Part shown: positions 26,684 through 35,367 of the stretch, in pieces
Numbering within the stretch: the first letter of the stretch is position 1
How the letters are laid out: every line of letters starts with the position of its first letter
Source: Rhizobium sp. NXC14
GTDB taxonomy: Bacteria; Pseudomonadota; Alphaproteobacteria; Rhizobiales; Rhizobiaceae
Reading direction: 5' to 3'
DNA length: 64,000 nt
NCBI RefSeq assembly: GCF_002117485.1
Contig: NZ_CP021030.1
Location: forward strand, 2,173,001 to 2,237,000
Program-made: the position numbers and the translations under genes
Notes under the pieces: generated by a model
Seen by the model: only the letters and a program-made list of their open reading frames with translations
Databases searched by the model: none
What the model was told of the DNA's origin: nothing

Positions 26684-26712
26684 CCGCACTGGCCCACAAT
26701 GGGCCGGTGCGG
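26684..26712 (+). promoter_or_regulatory. Strong stem-loop between ytfQ and ytfR
   Basis: A 13-bp stem with a 3-base loop: CCGCAC-T-GGCCCA, CAA, TGGGCC-G-GTGCGG (one T-G wobble). No T-run follows, so it is not a classical terminator. Such hairpins after a binding-protein gene often protect the upstream mRNA from 3' exonucleases and let the binding protein be made in excess; that role is inferred here. Confidence 0.6.
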
Positions 26713-26789
26713 AACTGCCGGTGCCGGATCGGGCGGCAGCCCGGTCTTGGCGCGGGCGCACGGCGCAATATCAGGACACAGCAGCCCTC

Positions 26790-28313
26790 ATGGTTCACAA
26801 TAACGAGAATATTCTCGCAGCCTCGGCTATATCCAAGTTTTTTCCCGGCGCCGTCGCCCTTGATAAGGTTGATTTCACGCTGCGCCGCGGGGAGGTTCAT
26901 GCGCTTCTCGGCGAGAACGGCGCCGGAAAATCGACGCTGATCAAGTGCATCACCGGCGCCTATCATCGCGACGGCGGCAGCCTGATGCTCGACGGCCAGG
27001 AAATCAATCCGGCCAATACGCTCGCTGCCCAGAAACTCGGTATCGGGACCGTTTATCAGGAGGTCAACCTCCTCGCCAATCTAAGCGTCGCTGAAAACCT
27101 CTTTCTCGGACGCCAGCCGAGGCGTTTCGGCATGACCGACGTGCGTGCGATGAACCGCAAGGCGCGCGAACTGCTCGCCGGTTACGGCATCGATATTGAC
27201 GTCACCGCCGAACTCGCCCGTTTCTCCGTCGCCGTCCAGCAGGTCGTCGCCATCGCCCGTGCCGTCGATCTTTCCGGCAAGGTGCTGATATTGGATGAGC
27301 CGACGGCAAGCCTCGACAACCAGGAAGTGGCGCTGCTCTTTCGCATCATTGAGGACCTGAAGAAGCGTGGCCTCGGCATTGTCTTCATCACCCATTTCCT
27401 CGAGCAGGTCTATGCGATCAGCGATCGCATCACCGTGCTGCGCAACGGCAAGCTCGTCGGCACCCGTGACGCCGCCGAGTTGCCGCGCCAGGGTCTGATC
27501 GCCATGATGCTCGGCCGCGAGCTTGCCCAGGCCGAAGAGGCGGTCGGGGAACGCAGCATCGCGGCGGGCGAGGTCCGGTACCGCTTTTCCGGCTACGGCA
27601 AACGCGGCAAGGTCAAGCCCTTCGATCTCGATGTGCGCGCCGGCGAGGTGGTCGGCGTGGCAGGGCTGCTTGGTTCCGGGCGCACCGAAACCGCCGAGCT
27701 GCTCTTCGGCGTCGAACATGCCGATAGCGGCAGTGCGACGATCGACGGCCAGCCCGTCACCCTTTCCAGCCCGCGCGCCGCAATCGAAAAAGGTTTCGGC
27801 TTCTGCCCGGAGGACCGCAAGACCGATGGCATCGTCGGCGACCTTTCGATCAGGGAAAATATCGCACTGGCGCTGCAGGCTCGCCGCGGCTGGACCCGGC
27901 CGCTGTCGCGCGCCGAGCAGAACGCGCTCGCCGACCGCTATATCAAAGCGCTCGATATCCGCACCACCGACCGTGAAAAGCCGATCCGGCTGCTCTCCGG
28001 CGGCAATCAGCAGAAGGCGATCCTCGCCCGCTGGCTGGCAACCAATCCCAAGTTTCTCATCCTCGACGAGCCAACCCGCGGCATCGATGTCGGCGCCCAT
28101 GCGGAGATCATCCGGCTCATCGAACAGCTTTGCGCTGAAGGCATGTCATTGATCGTAATTTCCTCGGAACTCGAAGAGCTTGTCGCCTATAGTTCACGTG
28201 TCATCGTACTTCGCGACAGGCAGCATATCGCTGAATTGACGGGCGAGCGCATCACCGCAGCCGGTATCGTCGATGCCATCGCCGCCGCCGAGCACAAGAA
28301 GGAGGATGCATGA
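26790..28313 (+). CDS. ytfR: Galactofuranose-type ABC transporter ATP-binding protein
   Basis: Double ABC ATPase of 507 aa. First Walker A GENGAGKST is at residues 41-49. The first signature reads RFSVAVQQV, a degenerate form usual for this family; the second domain has GLLGSGRTE in place of Walker A and a canonical LSGGNQQK. The ATG at 26790 is chosen because MVHNNENILAASAISKFFPG gives the normal family start; the ribosome site is weak. The gene is 119 bases after ytfQ, with the hairpin between them. Confidence 0.9.
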   Translation: MVHNNENILAASAISKFFPGAVALDKVDFTLRRGEVHALLGENGAGKSTLIKCITGAYHRDGGSLMLDGQEINPANTLAAQKLGIGTVYQEVNLLANLSVAENLFLGRQPRRFGMTDVRAMNRKARELLAGYGIDIDVTAELARFSVAVQQVVAIARAVDLSGKVLILDEPTASLDNQEVALLFRIIEDLKKRGLGIVFITHFLEQVYAISDRITVLRNGKLVGTRDAAELPRQGLIAMMLGRELAQAEEAVGERSIAAGEVRYRFSGYGKRGKVKPFDLDVRAGEVVGVAGLLGSGRTETAELLFGVEHADSGSATIDGQPVTLSSPRAAIEKGFGFCPEDRKTDGIVGDLSIRENIALALQARRGWTRPLSRAEQNALADRYIKALDIRTTDREKPIRLLSGGNQQKAILARWLATNPKFLILDEPTRGIDVGAHAEIIRLIEQLCAEGMSLIVISSELEELVAYSSRVIVLRDRQHIAELTGERITAAGIVDAIAAAEHKKEDA

Positions 28314-29314
28314 AATCCTCTCGCAATGGGCTGGCCTATCGCCTGGCGCCACAACTGATCGCACTCGTAGTCATTCTTCTGTTGAATTTCATAACGTCGC
28401 CGCAGTTTTTTAATGTCGTTGTTCAAAATGGACGCCTCTATGGCAGCCTGATCGACGTGCTCAATCGCGGCGCGCCGGTGGCCTTGTTGGCGATCGGCAT
28501 GACGCTGGTGATTGCTACCAAGGGCATCGACCTGTCGGTCGGCGCGGTCATCGCCATTTGCGGCGCCGTTGCAGCTTCGTCGATTGTGTCCGGAAATTCA
28601 GTGACCTACACGATTTTGCTGACATTGGCGATCGGGCTTGCCTGCGGCGTCTGGAACGGTTTTCTGGTGGCGATCCTCAACATCCAGCCGATCATTGCCA
28701 CGCTGGTGCTGATGGTTGCCGGCCGCGGCATTGCCCAGCTCATCACCGAGGGCGCGATCCTGACGTTCAACGATGATGGCCTGATCTTCTTCGGCAGCGG
28801 CTCCATGGCGCTTCTGCCGATGCCAGTTGTCATCTGGCTGCTCGTCGGTCTTCTCGTCATCCTGCTCGTTCGCCGCACGGCGCTCGGCATGCTGCTCGAG
28901 GCCGTCGGCATCAACCGCCGCGCCAGCACGCTTTCCGGCATTCAAACACCGGTGTTGCTGATGGCGGTCTATATGCTGAGCGGGCTTTGCGCCTCGATCG
29001 CGGGTATCATCGTCGCGGCCGACATCAAGGGCGCCGACGCCAACAATGCAGGTCTCTGGCTGGAGCTTGATGCCATCCTTGCTGTCGTCGTCGGCGGCAA
29101 CTCGCTGCTCGGCGGAAGATTCAGCATTGTCGGCTCGCTGATCGGCGCAATGATCATCCAGGCGGTCAACACCGGCATCCTGTCCTCCGGATTTCCGCCG
29201 GAGTTCAACCTGATCATCAAGGCGGTCATTATCATTGTGATCCTCGTCATTCAGTCTCCGGCGGTGCAATCGCTGGCCATCTTCGCCAGCCGCCGGCAGG
29301 GCGGAAGGGAGTAG
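28310..29314 (+). CDS. ytfT: Galactofuranose-type ABC transporter permease
   Basis: RbsC/AraH-type permease of 334 aa with about ten hydrophobic segments. Conserved blocks are ALLAIGMTLVIATKGIDLSV near residue 58 and DAILAVVVGGNSLLGGRFSI near residue 251. Starts in an ATGA overlap with ytfR and is followed after 5 bases by the second permease. Confidence 0.9.
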   Translation: MKSSRNGLAYRLAPQLIALVVILLLNFITSPQFFNVVVQNGRLYGSLIDVLNRGAPVALLAIGMTLVIATKGIDLSVGAVIAICGAVAASSIVSGNSVTYTILLTLAIGLACGVWNGFLVAILNIQPIIATLVLMVAGRGIAQLITEGAILTFNDDGLIFFGSGSMALLPMPVVIWLLVGLLVILLVRRTALGMLLEAVGINRRASTLSGIQTPVLLMAVYMLSGLCASIAGIIVAADIKGADANNAGLWLELDAILAVVVGGNSLLGGRFSIVGSLIGAMIIQAVNTGILSSGFPPEFNLIIKAVIIIVILVIQSPAVQSLAIFASRRQGGRE

Positions 29315-29319
29315 CCGAA

Positions 29320-30288
29320 ATGAACTCCAAATATCTGCCGCTGCTTGCGACCATCGTCATCTTCGTGCTCGCTTATGCCGGCTGCACGCTGCAATACCCG
29401 AACATGCTGTCGACGCGGGTCATCGGCAATCTTCTGACCGACAATGCCTTCCTCGGCATTGCCGCCGTCGGCATGACCTTCGTCATCATCTCCGGCGGCA
29501 TCGATCTGTCGATCGGTTCGGTCATCGCCTTCACCGGCGTGTTCCTTGCGGTGATCCTGCAGAACACCTCGATCCATCCGCTGCTTGCCTTTGCGCTGGT
29601 CCTCGTCATTACCACCGCCTTCGGCGCCATCATGGGCGCCATCATCCACTATCTCGAAATGCCGGCCTTCATCGTCACGCTTGCCGGCATGTTCCTGGCG
29701 CGCGGTATCGCCTTCGTGCTCTCGATCGACAGTATTCCGATCAACCACGACTATTATTCCACGCTGACGAGCCTCTATTGGCGGCTGCCCGGCGGTGGAC
29801 GGCTGACGCTGATCGGCGCTGTCATGCTTCTGGTCTTTGCCGCCGGCATCTTCATCGCCCACCGCACCCGCTTCGGTACCAACGTCTATGCACTCGGCGG
29901 CGGGCCGCAGACGGCGCGGTTGATGGGCGTGCCGGTCGGCCGCACGACGATCCAGATCTACGCACTGTCGGGTTTTCTCGCTGGTCTATCCGGAATCGTT
30001 TTTTCGCTGTACACCTCTGCAGGATATTCTCTTGCGGCAGTCGGCGTCGAACTTGACGCCATCGCTGCGGTGGTCATTGGGGGGACGCTGCTGACCGGAG
30101 GAGCGGGCTTCGTGGCGGGAACCTTGATCGGGATTCTGATCCAGGGACTCATTCAGACCTACATCACCTTCGACGGCACGCTGTCGAGCTGGTGGACGAA
30201 GATTCTGATTGGCCTGCTGCTATTTGCATTTATTCTGATGCAGAAGGCGATCCTGTTCCTTTCCAGCCTGAACAAGAGGTATGCCTGA
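29320..30288 (+). CDS. yjfF: Galactofuranose-type ABC transporter permease 2
   Basis: Second permease, 322 aa, same family. GMTFVIISGGIDLSIGSVIA near residue 50 and ELDAIAAVVIGGTLLTGGAG near residue 243 are the matching blocks. The pair of distinct permeases is the arrangement seen in the E. coli YtfT-YjfF system. A GNT-type regulator gene starts 14 bases after its stop. Confidence 0.9.
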   Translation: MNSKYLPLLATIVIFVLAYAGCTLQYPNMLSTRVIGNLLTDNAFLGIAAVGMTFVIISGGIDLSIGSVIAFTGVFLAVILQNTSIHPLLAFALVLVITTAFGAIMGAIIHYLEMPAFIVTLAGMFLARGIAFVLSIDSIPINHDYYSTLTSLYWRLPGGGRLTLIGAVMLLVFAAGIFIAHRTRFGTNVYALGGGPQTARLMGVPVGRTTIQIYALSGFLAGLSGIVFSLYTSAGYSLAAVGVELDAIAAVVIGGTLLTGGAGFVAGTLIGILIQGLIQTYITFDGTLSSWWTKILIGLLLFAFILMQKAILFLSSLNKRYA

Positions 30289-30302
30289 GGGGGGCGGGTC
30301 CT

Positions 30303-31079
30303 TTGCGCAACAAATTCATCGAGGCACGCAAGACAGGGCGCCGAACCCGGACGAGCCATGCACAGGTGGTCGACGAGCTCGGTAAGGCAATCGTCGCCGG
30401 CACCTATCCGGTCGGCTCGATCCTGCCCGGCGATACCGAACTGGCTCAACGCTTTAAGGTGTCGCGCACCGTCTTGCGTGAAACGATGAAGACGCTCGCA
30501 GCCAAGGGCATGGTTGTCGCCAAGGCGCGGGTTGGCACGCGCGTGACCGAGAAAACCCTCTGGAACATGTTCGACAGCGAAATCATCGCCTGGCACTTCG
30601 ATAATGGCGTGACGGAAGAATTCCTGCTGCATCTTTACGATATCCGTCTTGCCGTCGAACCCTTCGCCGCAGGTCTCGTCGCCGATCGCGCCAGCACCGA
30701 GGAAATCGAGACGCTTCGCGAACTGGCGCAGGAAATGGCGGCCAGCGGGCATACGGCCGACAGCTTGGCGCTCGCCGACCTGCGCTTTCACCTGGCGATA
30801 GCCGAAGCCTCGCACAATCCTTTCATGCGCACCCTCGGCAGCCTCATCGAAGCGGCCCTGGTCGGCATGTTCCGCATCAGCACGCCGCCCTCCGAAAACG
30901 GGTTCGCCAATATCGCCGATACCCACATGCGCATCGTCGATGCCATCGTTTCGGGCGACAGTGCCGCGGCTCGGCGTGCGATGGAGGTCGTGATCGTGGA
31001 TGGCCGCGATCACGTGCACGAGGCCTTCGCGGCCCACGGCTCTCCTGTTGTCCTGGGGCCGATTTCACCCGCAATCTAA
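30303..31079 (+). CDS. GntR-family regulator (FCD type), likely regulator of the ytf-type operon
   Basis: A 258-aa regulator. I use the TTG at 30303, 8 bases after GGGGGGCGGG, because upstream codons of this frame lie inside yjfF. The winged helix is at about residues 18-85 (GTYPVGSILPGDTELAQRFK, VSRTVLRETMKTL), and the C-terminal FCD domain has the metal-ligand-like pattern DLRFHLAIAEASHNPF and DTHMRIVDAI. The position at the end of the transporter operon suggests it senses the sugar or a breakdown product. Confidence 0.87.
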   Translation: MRNKFIEARKTGRRTRTSHAQVVDELGKAIVAGTYPVGSILPGDTELAQRFKVSRTVLRETMKTLAAKGMVVAKARVGTRVTEKTLWNMFDSEIIAWHFDNGVTEEFLLHLYDIRLAVEPFAAGLVADRASTEEIETLRELAQEMAASGHTADSLALADLRFHLAIAEASHNPFMRTLGSLIEAALVGMFRISTPPSENGFANIADTHMRIVDAIVSGDSAAARRAMEVVIVDGRDHVHEAFAAHGSPVVLGPISPAI

Positions 31080-31080
31080 C

Positions 31081-31105
31081 CCTGAAATGGATTTCCGATT
31101 TCAGG
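31081..31105. repeat. Inverted repeat after the GntR gene
   Basis: Perfect 8-bp arms CCTGAAAT / ATTTCAGG, 9 bases apart, starting 1 base after the GntR stop. There is no T-run. It could be a weak terminator, an mRNA 3' end or an operator in front of glmU. A second hairpin (ATGAGGC / GCCTCAT, 31117-31139) follows. Confidence 0.45.
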
Positions 31106-31162
31106 AATTATGCAGTATGAGGCAGAAAAGCCGCCTCATCACGCGGATTCGCGGAGCAGATC

Positions 31163-32524
31163 ATGGAACGTACTTGTCTTGCCGTCATCCTTGCCGCCGG
31201 TGACAGCACGCGGATGAAATCTTCGAAATCGAAAGTGCTGCATCCGGTCGCCGGCCGTCCGATGATCGCCCATGTGGTCGAGGCGGTCGCCTCCGCCGGC
31301 ATTTCCTCCGTCGCCCTCGTCGTCGGCCGCAATGCCGAGGAGGTGGCAAAGGCCGCAAGCATAGACGGTGTCGGCATCGAAGCCTGTCTGCAGAAGGAGC
31401 GCCTCGGCACTGGCCATGCGGTGCTGGCGGCGCGCGAGGCCATCGCCAGAGGCTATGACGACATCCTCGTTACCTATGGCGACGTGCCGCTCCAGACCGA
31501 CGGGCCGCTCAAGGCCGCCCGCCAGGGACTCGCCGACGGCAGCGACATCGTCGTCATCGGTTTTCATACCGACCGGCCGACCGGCTATGGCCGCCTGCTC
31601 GTCAAGGACGGCGAACTCATCGCCATCCGCGAGGAGAAGGACGCGACCGACGCCGAGCGGGCTGTGACCTGGTGCAACAGCGGATTGATGGCGATCAACG
31701 GCCGCAAGGCGCTCGATCTTCTCTCGCGCATCGGTAATGCCAATGCCAAGGGCGAATTCTATCTGACCGATCTCGTCGAGATCGCCCGTTCGCTCGGTGG
31801 CCGCGTCACCGCGGTCGACGCCCCCGAAATCGAGATGACCGGCTGCAACAACCGCGCCGAACTCGCCGTCATCGAACGCTTTTGGCAGGAGCGTCGCCGC
31901 CGCGAGATGATGCTCGCAGGCGTTACGATGATCGCGCCGGAAACGGTGTTCCTCTCCTACGACACCGTCATCGCCCAAGACGCGCTGATTGAGCCGAACG
32001 TGGTCTTCGGACCCGGTGCCGTGATCGACAGCGGCGCCATCATCCACTCCTTCTCGCATATCGAGGGCGCCCATGTCAGCGAAGGCGCGACCGTCGGCCC
32101 CTTTGCGCGGCTGCGGCCGGGTGCCGATCTCGCCAACGGTTCGAAGGTCGGCAATTTCTGCGAGGTCAAGAACGGCCGGATCGGCGAGGGCGCCAAGGTC
32201 AACCATCTGACTTATATCGGCGATGCCGTGGTCGGTGCCGGCAGCAACATCGGTGCGGGCACGATCACCTGCAATTATGACGGGGTCAACAAGAGCGAAA
32301 CGGTGATCGGGCAAAACGCCTTCATCGGATCCAATTCCTCGCTGGTCGCGCCGGTGACGATCGGTGACGGCGCCTATATCGCCTCCGGCAGCGTCATCAC
32401 CGCCAACGTGCCGGCCGATGCGCTGGCGCTCGGACGCGCCCGCCAGGAGATCAAGCCCGGCCGCGCGACGCTGTTGCGCGAGCGTGCGCTCGCCATAAAG
32501 GCGGTGAAGAAGGCCAAGGTTTAA
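31163..32524 (+). CDS. glmU: Bifunctional UDP-N-acetylglucosamine pyrophosphorylase / glucosamine-1-phosphate N-acetyltransferase
   Basis: A 453-aa cytoplasmic enzyme making UDP-GlcNAc for peptidoglycan and lipopolysaccharide. The N-terminal uridyltransferase has LAAGDSTRM at residues 10-18 (Ser where many have Gly) and [12 protein letters not shown] near residue 135. The C-terminal left-handed beta-helix has [17 protein letters not shown] and [14 protein letters not shown], the acetyl-CoA-dependent part. It precedes glmS, the first enzyme of the same pathway, by about 110 bases. Confidence 0.97.
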   Translation: MERTCLAVILAAGDSTRMKSSKSKVLHPVAGRPMIAHVVEAVASAGISSVALVVGRNAEEVAKAASIDGVGIEACLQKERLGTGHAVLAAREAIARGYDDILVTYGDVPLQTDGPLKAARQGLADGSDIVVIGFHTDRPTGYGRLLVKDGELIAIREEKDATDAERAVTWCNSGLMAINGRKALDLLSRIGNANAKGEFYLTDLVEIARSLGGRVTAVDAPEIEMTGCNNRAELAVIERFWQERRRREMMLAGVTMIAPETVFLSYDTVIAQDALIEPNVVFGPGAVIDSGAIIHSFSHIEGAHVSEGATVGPFARLRPGADLANGSKVGNFCEVKNGRIGEGAKVNHLTYIGDAVVGAGSNIGAGTITCNYDGVNKSETVIGQNAFIGSNSSLVAPVTIGDGAYIASGSVITANVPADALALGRARQEIKPGRATLLRERALAIKAVKKAKV

Positions 32525-32633
32525 CCCCGCTTTGCGTAACCGGCGGAAATTCAAAGTGACCGCGGAGCCGATTGAGAAATAAGCGGAAATCTTTAGGACT
32601 GGCCTCAATATTGAAGCCTTATGGGGATATTGC

Positions 32634-34460
32634 ATGTGCGGAATTGTGGGGATCGTCGGAACTCAGCCTGTCGCCGGGCGCCTGGTCGATGCGCTGAAGC
32701 GCCTGGAATATCGCGGTTATGATTCTGCCGGTGTCGCCACGATCCACGAGGGCGTGATGGATCGCCGCCGCGCCGAGGGCAAGCTCTTCAATCTGGAAAA
32801 GCGCCTCGACGCCGAACCGTTGCCAGGTGCGGTCGGTATTGCCCATACGCGCTGGGCAACCCACGGCGTGCCCAACGAGACCAATGCCCATCCGCATTTC
32901 GTTGAAGGCGTGGCCGTCGTTCATAACGGCATCATCGAAAATTTCTCCGATCTTCGCGATGAACTGACCGAAGCGGGCGCGGTCTTCGACACTCAGACCG
33001 ATACCGAAGTCGTTGCCCAACTGATGGCGAAATATCTGCGCGAGGGGCTCGAGCCGCGCGCCGCCATGTTGAAGATGCTGAACCGGGTGACCGGCGCCTA
33101 TGCGCTGGCCGTCATGCTCAAGGCCGATCCCGGCACGATCATGGCCGCCCGCTCAGGCCCGCCGCTTGCCGTCGGCTACGGCCGTGGCGAGATGTTCCTG
33201 GGGTCGGATGCGATTGCGCTTTCGCCCTTCACCAACGAGATCACCTATCTGGCCGACGGCGATTGCGCCCTCATCACGCGCGACGGCGTCGCCGTGCTCG
33301 ATTTTGCCGGAAAGCCGGTCAAACGAGCCCGCCAGATCTCGCAGGCGACCGCCTATGTCGTCGACAAGGGCAATCACCGCCATTTCATGGAAAAGGAAAT
33401 CTACGAGCAGCCGGAGGTGATCTCCCACGCGCTCAGCCACTATGTGGATTTCGCCGAGAACACGATCGGCGCCAATGCCGCCGCTATCGATTTCAAGGCG
33501 GCAAGCAGCCTTGCGATTTCGGCCTGCGGCACCGCCTATCTCGCAGGCCTTGTCGGCAAATACTGGTTCGAGCGTTATGCCCGTCTGCCTGTTGAGATCG
33601 ACGTCGCCTCCGAATTCCGCTACCGCGAAATGCCGCTCTCACCATCGCAGGCCGCACTCTTCATCTCCCAGTCGGGCGAGACCGCCGATACGCTGGCATC
33701 GCTGCGTTATTGCCGCGACAACGGCTTGAAGATCGGCGCTGTCGTCAATGTGCGCGAATCGACGATCGCCCGCGAATCCGACGCCGTCTTCCCGATCATG
33801 GCCGGTCCCGAAATCGGCGTCGCCTCGACCAAGGCCTTCACCTGCCAGCTCGCTGTGCTGGCGTCGCTGGCGATCGGCGCCGGCAAGGCGCGCGGCACGG
33901 TGAGTGCTGAGGAGGAGAGGGCGCTGGTGCGCCATCTCGCCGAGATGCCGCGGATCATGAGCCGGGTGCTGAACCTGATCCAGCCGCAGATGGAAAGCCT
34001 GTCGCGCGAACTGTCGAAATGCAGGGACGTGCTCTATCTCGGCCGCGGCACCAGCTTCCCGCTCGCCATGGAAGGCGCGCTGAAGCTCAAGGAAATTTCC
34101 TATATCCACGCCGAAGGCTATGCCGCCGGTGAGTTGAAGCACGGGCCGATAGCGCTGATCGACGAGAACATGCCGGTCATCGTCATTGCCCCTTACGACC
34201 GCTTCTTCGAAAAGACCGTTTCGAACATGCAGGAGGTCGCAGCCCGCGGCGGCCGCATCATTTTCATCACCGACGACGCGGGTGCGGCCGCCTCGAAACT
34301 GCCGACCATGGCAACGATTACCCTGCCTGTCGTCGACGAAATCATCGCGCCTATGATCTTTTCGCTGCCGATCCAGCTGCTCGCCTATCACACTGCCGTT
34401 TTCATGGGCACCGACGTCGATCAGCCGCGCAACCTGGCGAAATCAGTAACAGTGGAATAA
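32634..34460 (+). CDS. glmS: Glutamine--fructose-6-phosphate aminotransferase
   Basis: A 608-aa enzyme forming glucosamine-6-phosphate from fructose-6-phosphate and glutamine. Cys2 of MCGIVGIVG is the glutaminase nucleophile after Met removal. HTRWATHGVPNETNAHPH near residue 72 belongs to the N-terminal nucleophile domain. Two SIS domains follow (SQSGETADTLASLRY, RGTSFPLAMEGALKLKEISY), and the protein ends in the conserved KSVTVE. Length matches the family. Confidence 0.97.
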   Translation: MCGIVGIVGTQPVAGRLVDALKRLEYRGYDSAGVATIHEGVMDRRRAEGKLFNLEKRLDAEPLPGAVGIAHTRWATHGVPNETNAHPHFVEGVAVVHNGIIENFSDLRDELTEAGAVFDTQTDTEVVAQLMAKYLREGLEPRAAMLKMLNRVTGAYALAVMLKADPGTIMAARSGPPLAVGYGRGEMFLGSDAIALSPFTNEITYLADGDCALITRDGVAVLDFAGKPVKRARQISQATAYVVDKGNHRHFMEKEIYEQPEVISHALSHYVDFAENTIGANAAAIDFKAASSLAISACGTAYLAGLVGKYWFERYARLPVEIDVASEFRYREMPLSPSQAALFISQSGETADTLASLRYCRDNGLKIGAVVNVRESTIARESDAVFPIMAGPEIGVASTKAFTCQLAVLASLAIGAGKARGTVSAEEERALVRHLAEMPRIMSRVLNLIQPQMESLSRELSKCRDVLYLGRGTSFPLAMEGALKLKEISYIHAEGYAAGELKHGPIALIDENMPVIVIAPYDRFFEKTVSNMQEVAARGGRIIFITDDAGAAASKLPTMATITLPVVDEIIAPMIFSLPIQLLAYHTAVFMGTDVDQPRNLAKSVTVE

Positions 34461-34543
34461 GCCTGCAAGGCCGCTGTCTTCGCTGCGAAACATATTGTGC
34501 GCACCCTCGAATTCTGGCAATTTTGGTGTGCGGACAAGGGGGA

Positions 34544-34561
34544 AGGCCGGCGTTCCGGCCT
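34544..34561 (+). repeat. Stem-loop in the leader of the DUF502 gene
   Basis: AGGCCGG-CGTT-CCGGCCT, a perfect 7-bp stem with 4-base loop, flanked by GGACA and TGTCC that can lengthen it. No T-run follows. Function unknown; it lies 33 bases before the start codon. Confidence 0.4.
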
Positions 34562-34593
34562 GTCCACGACTGAGATGGAGCTCATCAGGAGAG

Positions 34594-35301
34594 ATGACCG
34601 ACAACACCCCCAGAATGCCGGTCGCGACCCGGCTGAGGAATAATTTTCTCGCAGGCCTGATCATCTGCGCGCCGATCGCGATTACCATCTGGCTGACCTG
34701 GACCTTCATCCACTGGTCGGACAGCTGGGTCAGGCCCTATATTCCGGCGCGCTGGAATCCGGAAAGCTATCTCAATTTCGCCATTCCCGGTTTCGGCCTG
34801 CTGACGGCCGTCGTGCTGATCACCGTTGTCGGTTTTCTCGGCAAGAACCTGATCGGCCAGAGCATCGTCGGTTTCGGCGAATCGGTCGTCCAGCGCATGC
34901 CGCTGGTGCGCACGATCTATAGAAGCGTGAAGCAGATTTTCGAAACGGTGCTGAAGGAGCAGTCTAACTCCTTCAAGAAAGTCGGCCTCATCGAATATCC
35001 CAGTCCCGGCCTCTGGGCGCTGGTTTTCGTGGCCACCGATGCCAAGGGCGAGATCGCTTCGAAGTTCAACGCCATGGGCCAGGATATGGTCGCGGTCTTC
35101 CTGCCGCCGACTCCGGTGCCGACCGCCGGTTTCCTCGTCTTCGTGCCGCGCGAGAAGATCGTGTTGCTCGACATGTCGCCGGAAGACGCGGCTAAATTCC
35201 TGATCTCAGGCGGGCTCGTGGCTCCTGAAATCCCTCAGTCCGAGCCGAAGCCGAAGCATTTGCCGCGGCCGAAGCCGGTGGCGGTTTCCAAGGCTGATTG
35301 A
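34594..35301 (+). CDS. DUF502 family membrane protein
   Basis: A 235-aa protein with two membrane segments, at about residues 19-40 (GLIICAPIAITIWLTWTFI) and 66-88 (FGLLTAVVLITVVGFLG), then a soluble domain with VQRMPLVRTIYRSVKQIFET near residue 101 and a Pro/Lys-rich tail. The family is conserved in proteobacteria without an assigned function. The ATG at 34594 follows AGGAGAG. The gene sits between glmS and recG, a common order in Rhizobiales. Confidence 0.88.
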   Translation: MTDNTPRMPVATRLRNNFLAGLIICAPIAITIWLTWTFIHWSDSWVRPYIPARWNPESYLNFAIPGFGLLTAVVLITVVGFLGKNLIGQSIVGFGESVVQRMPLVRTIYRSVKQIFETVLKEQSNSFKKVGLIEYPSPGLWALVFVATDAKGEIASKFNAMGQDMVAVFLPPTPVPTAGFLVFVPREKIVLLDMSPEDAAKFLISGGLVAPEIPQSEPKPKHLPRPKPVAVSKAD

Positions 35302-35350
35302 TGCATGTCGCCCAAAAGTGTTTAGCGGTTTTGCGATAACGCCATGCATG
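35301..35350. repeat. Rhizobial intergenic palindromic repeat
   Basis: A 50-base element bounded by ATGCATG and CATGCAT, with internal CAAAAGTG and AGCGGTTTTGCGATAACG. From memory, similar segments occur many times between genes of Rhizobium chromosomes. It fills the convergent gap between the DUF502 gene and recG and may act as a bidirectional mRNA 3' end, like REP elements elsewhere. Confidence 0.55.
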
Positions 35351-35367
35351 GCTCGTAGTGGCGCGCT

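Noticed and set aside
32525..32633. A glmS ribozyme or riboswitch before glmS
   Set aside because: The gap is short and lacks the expected structure; this ribozyme is a feature of Gram-positive bacteria.
31139..32635. A 498-codon open frame opposite glmU
   Set aside because: Shadow of glmU; no ribosome site, no recognisable domain.
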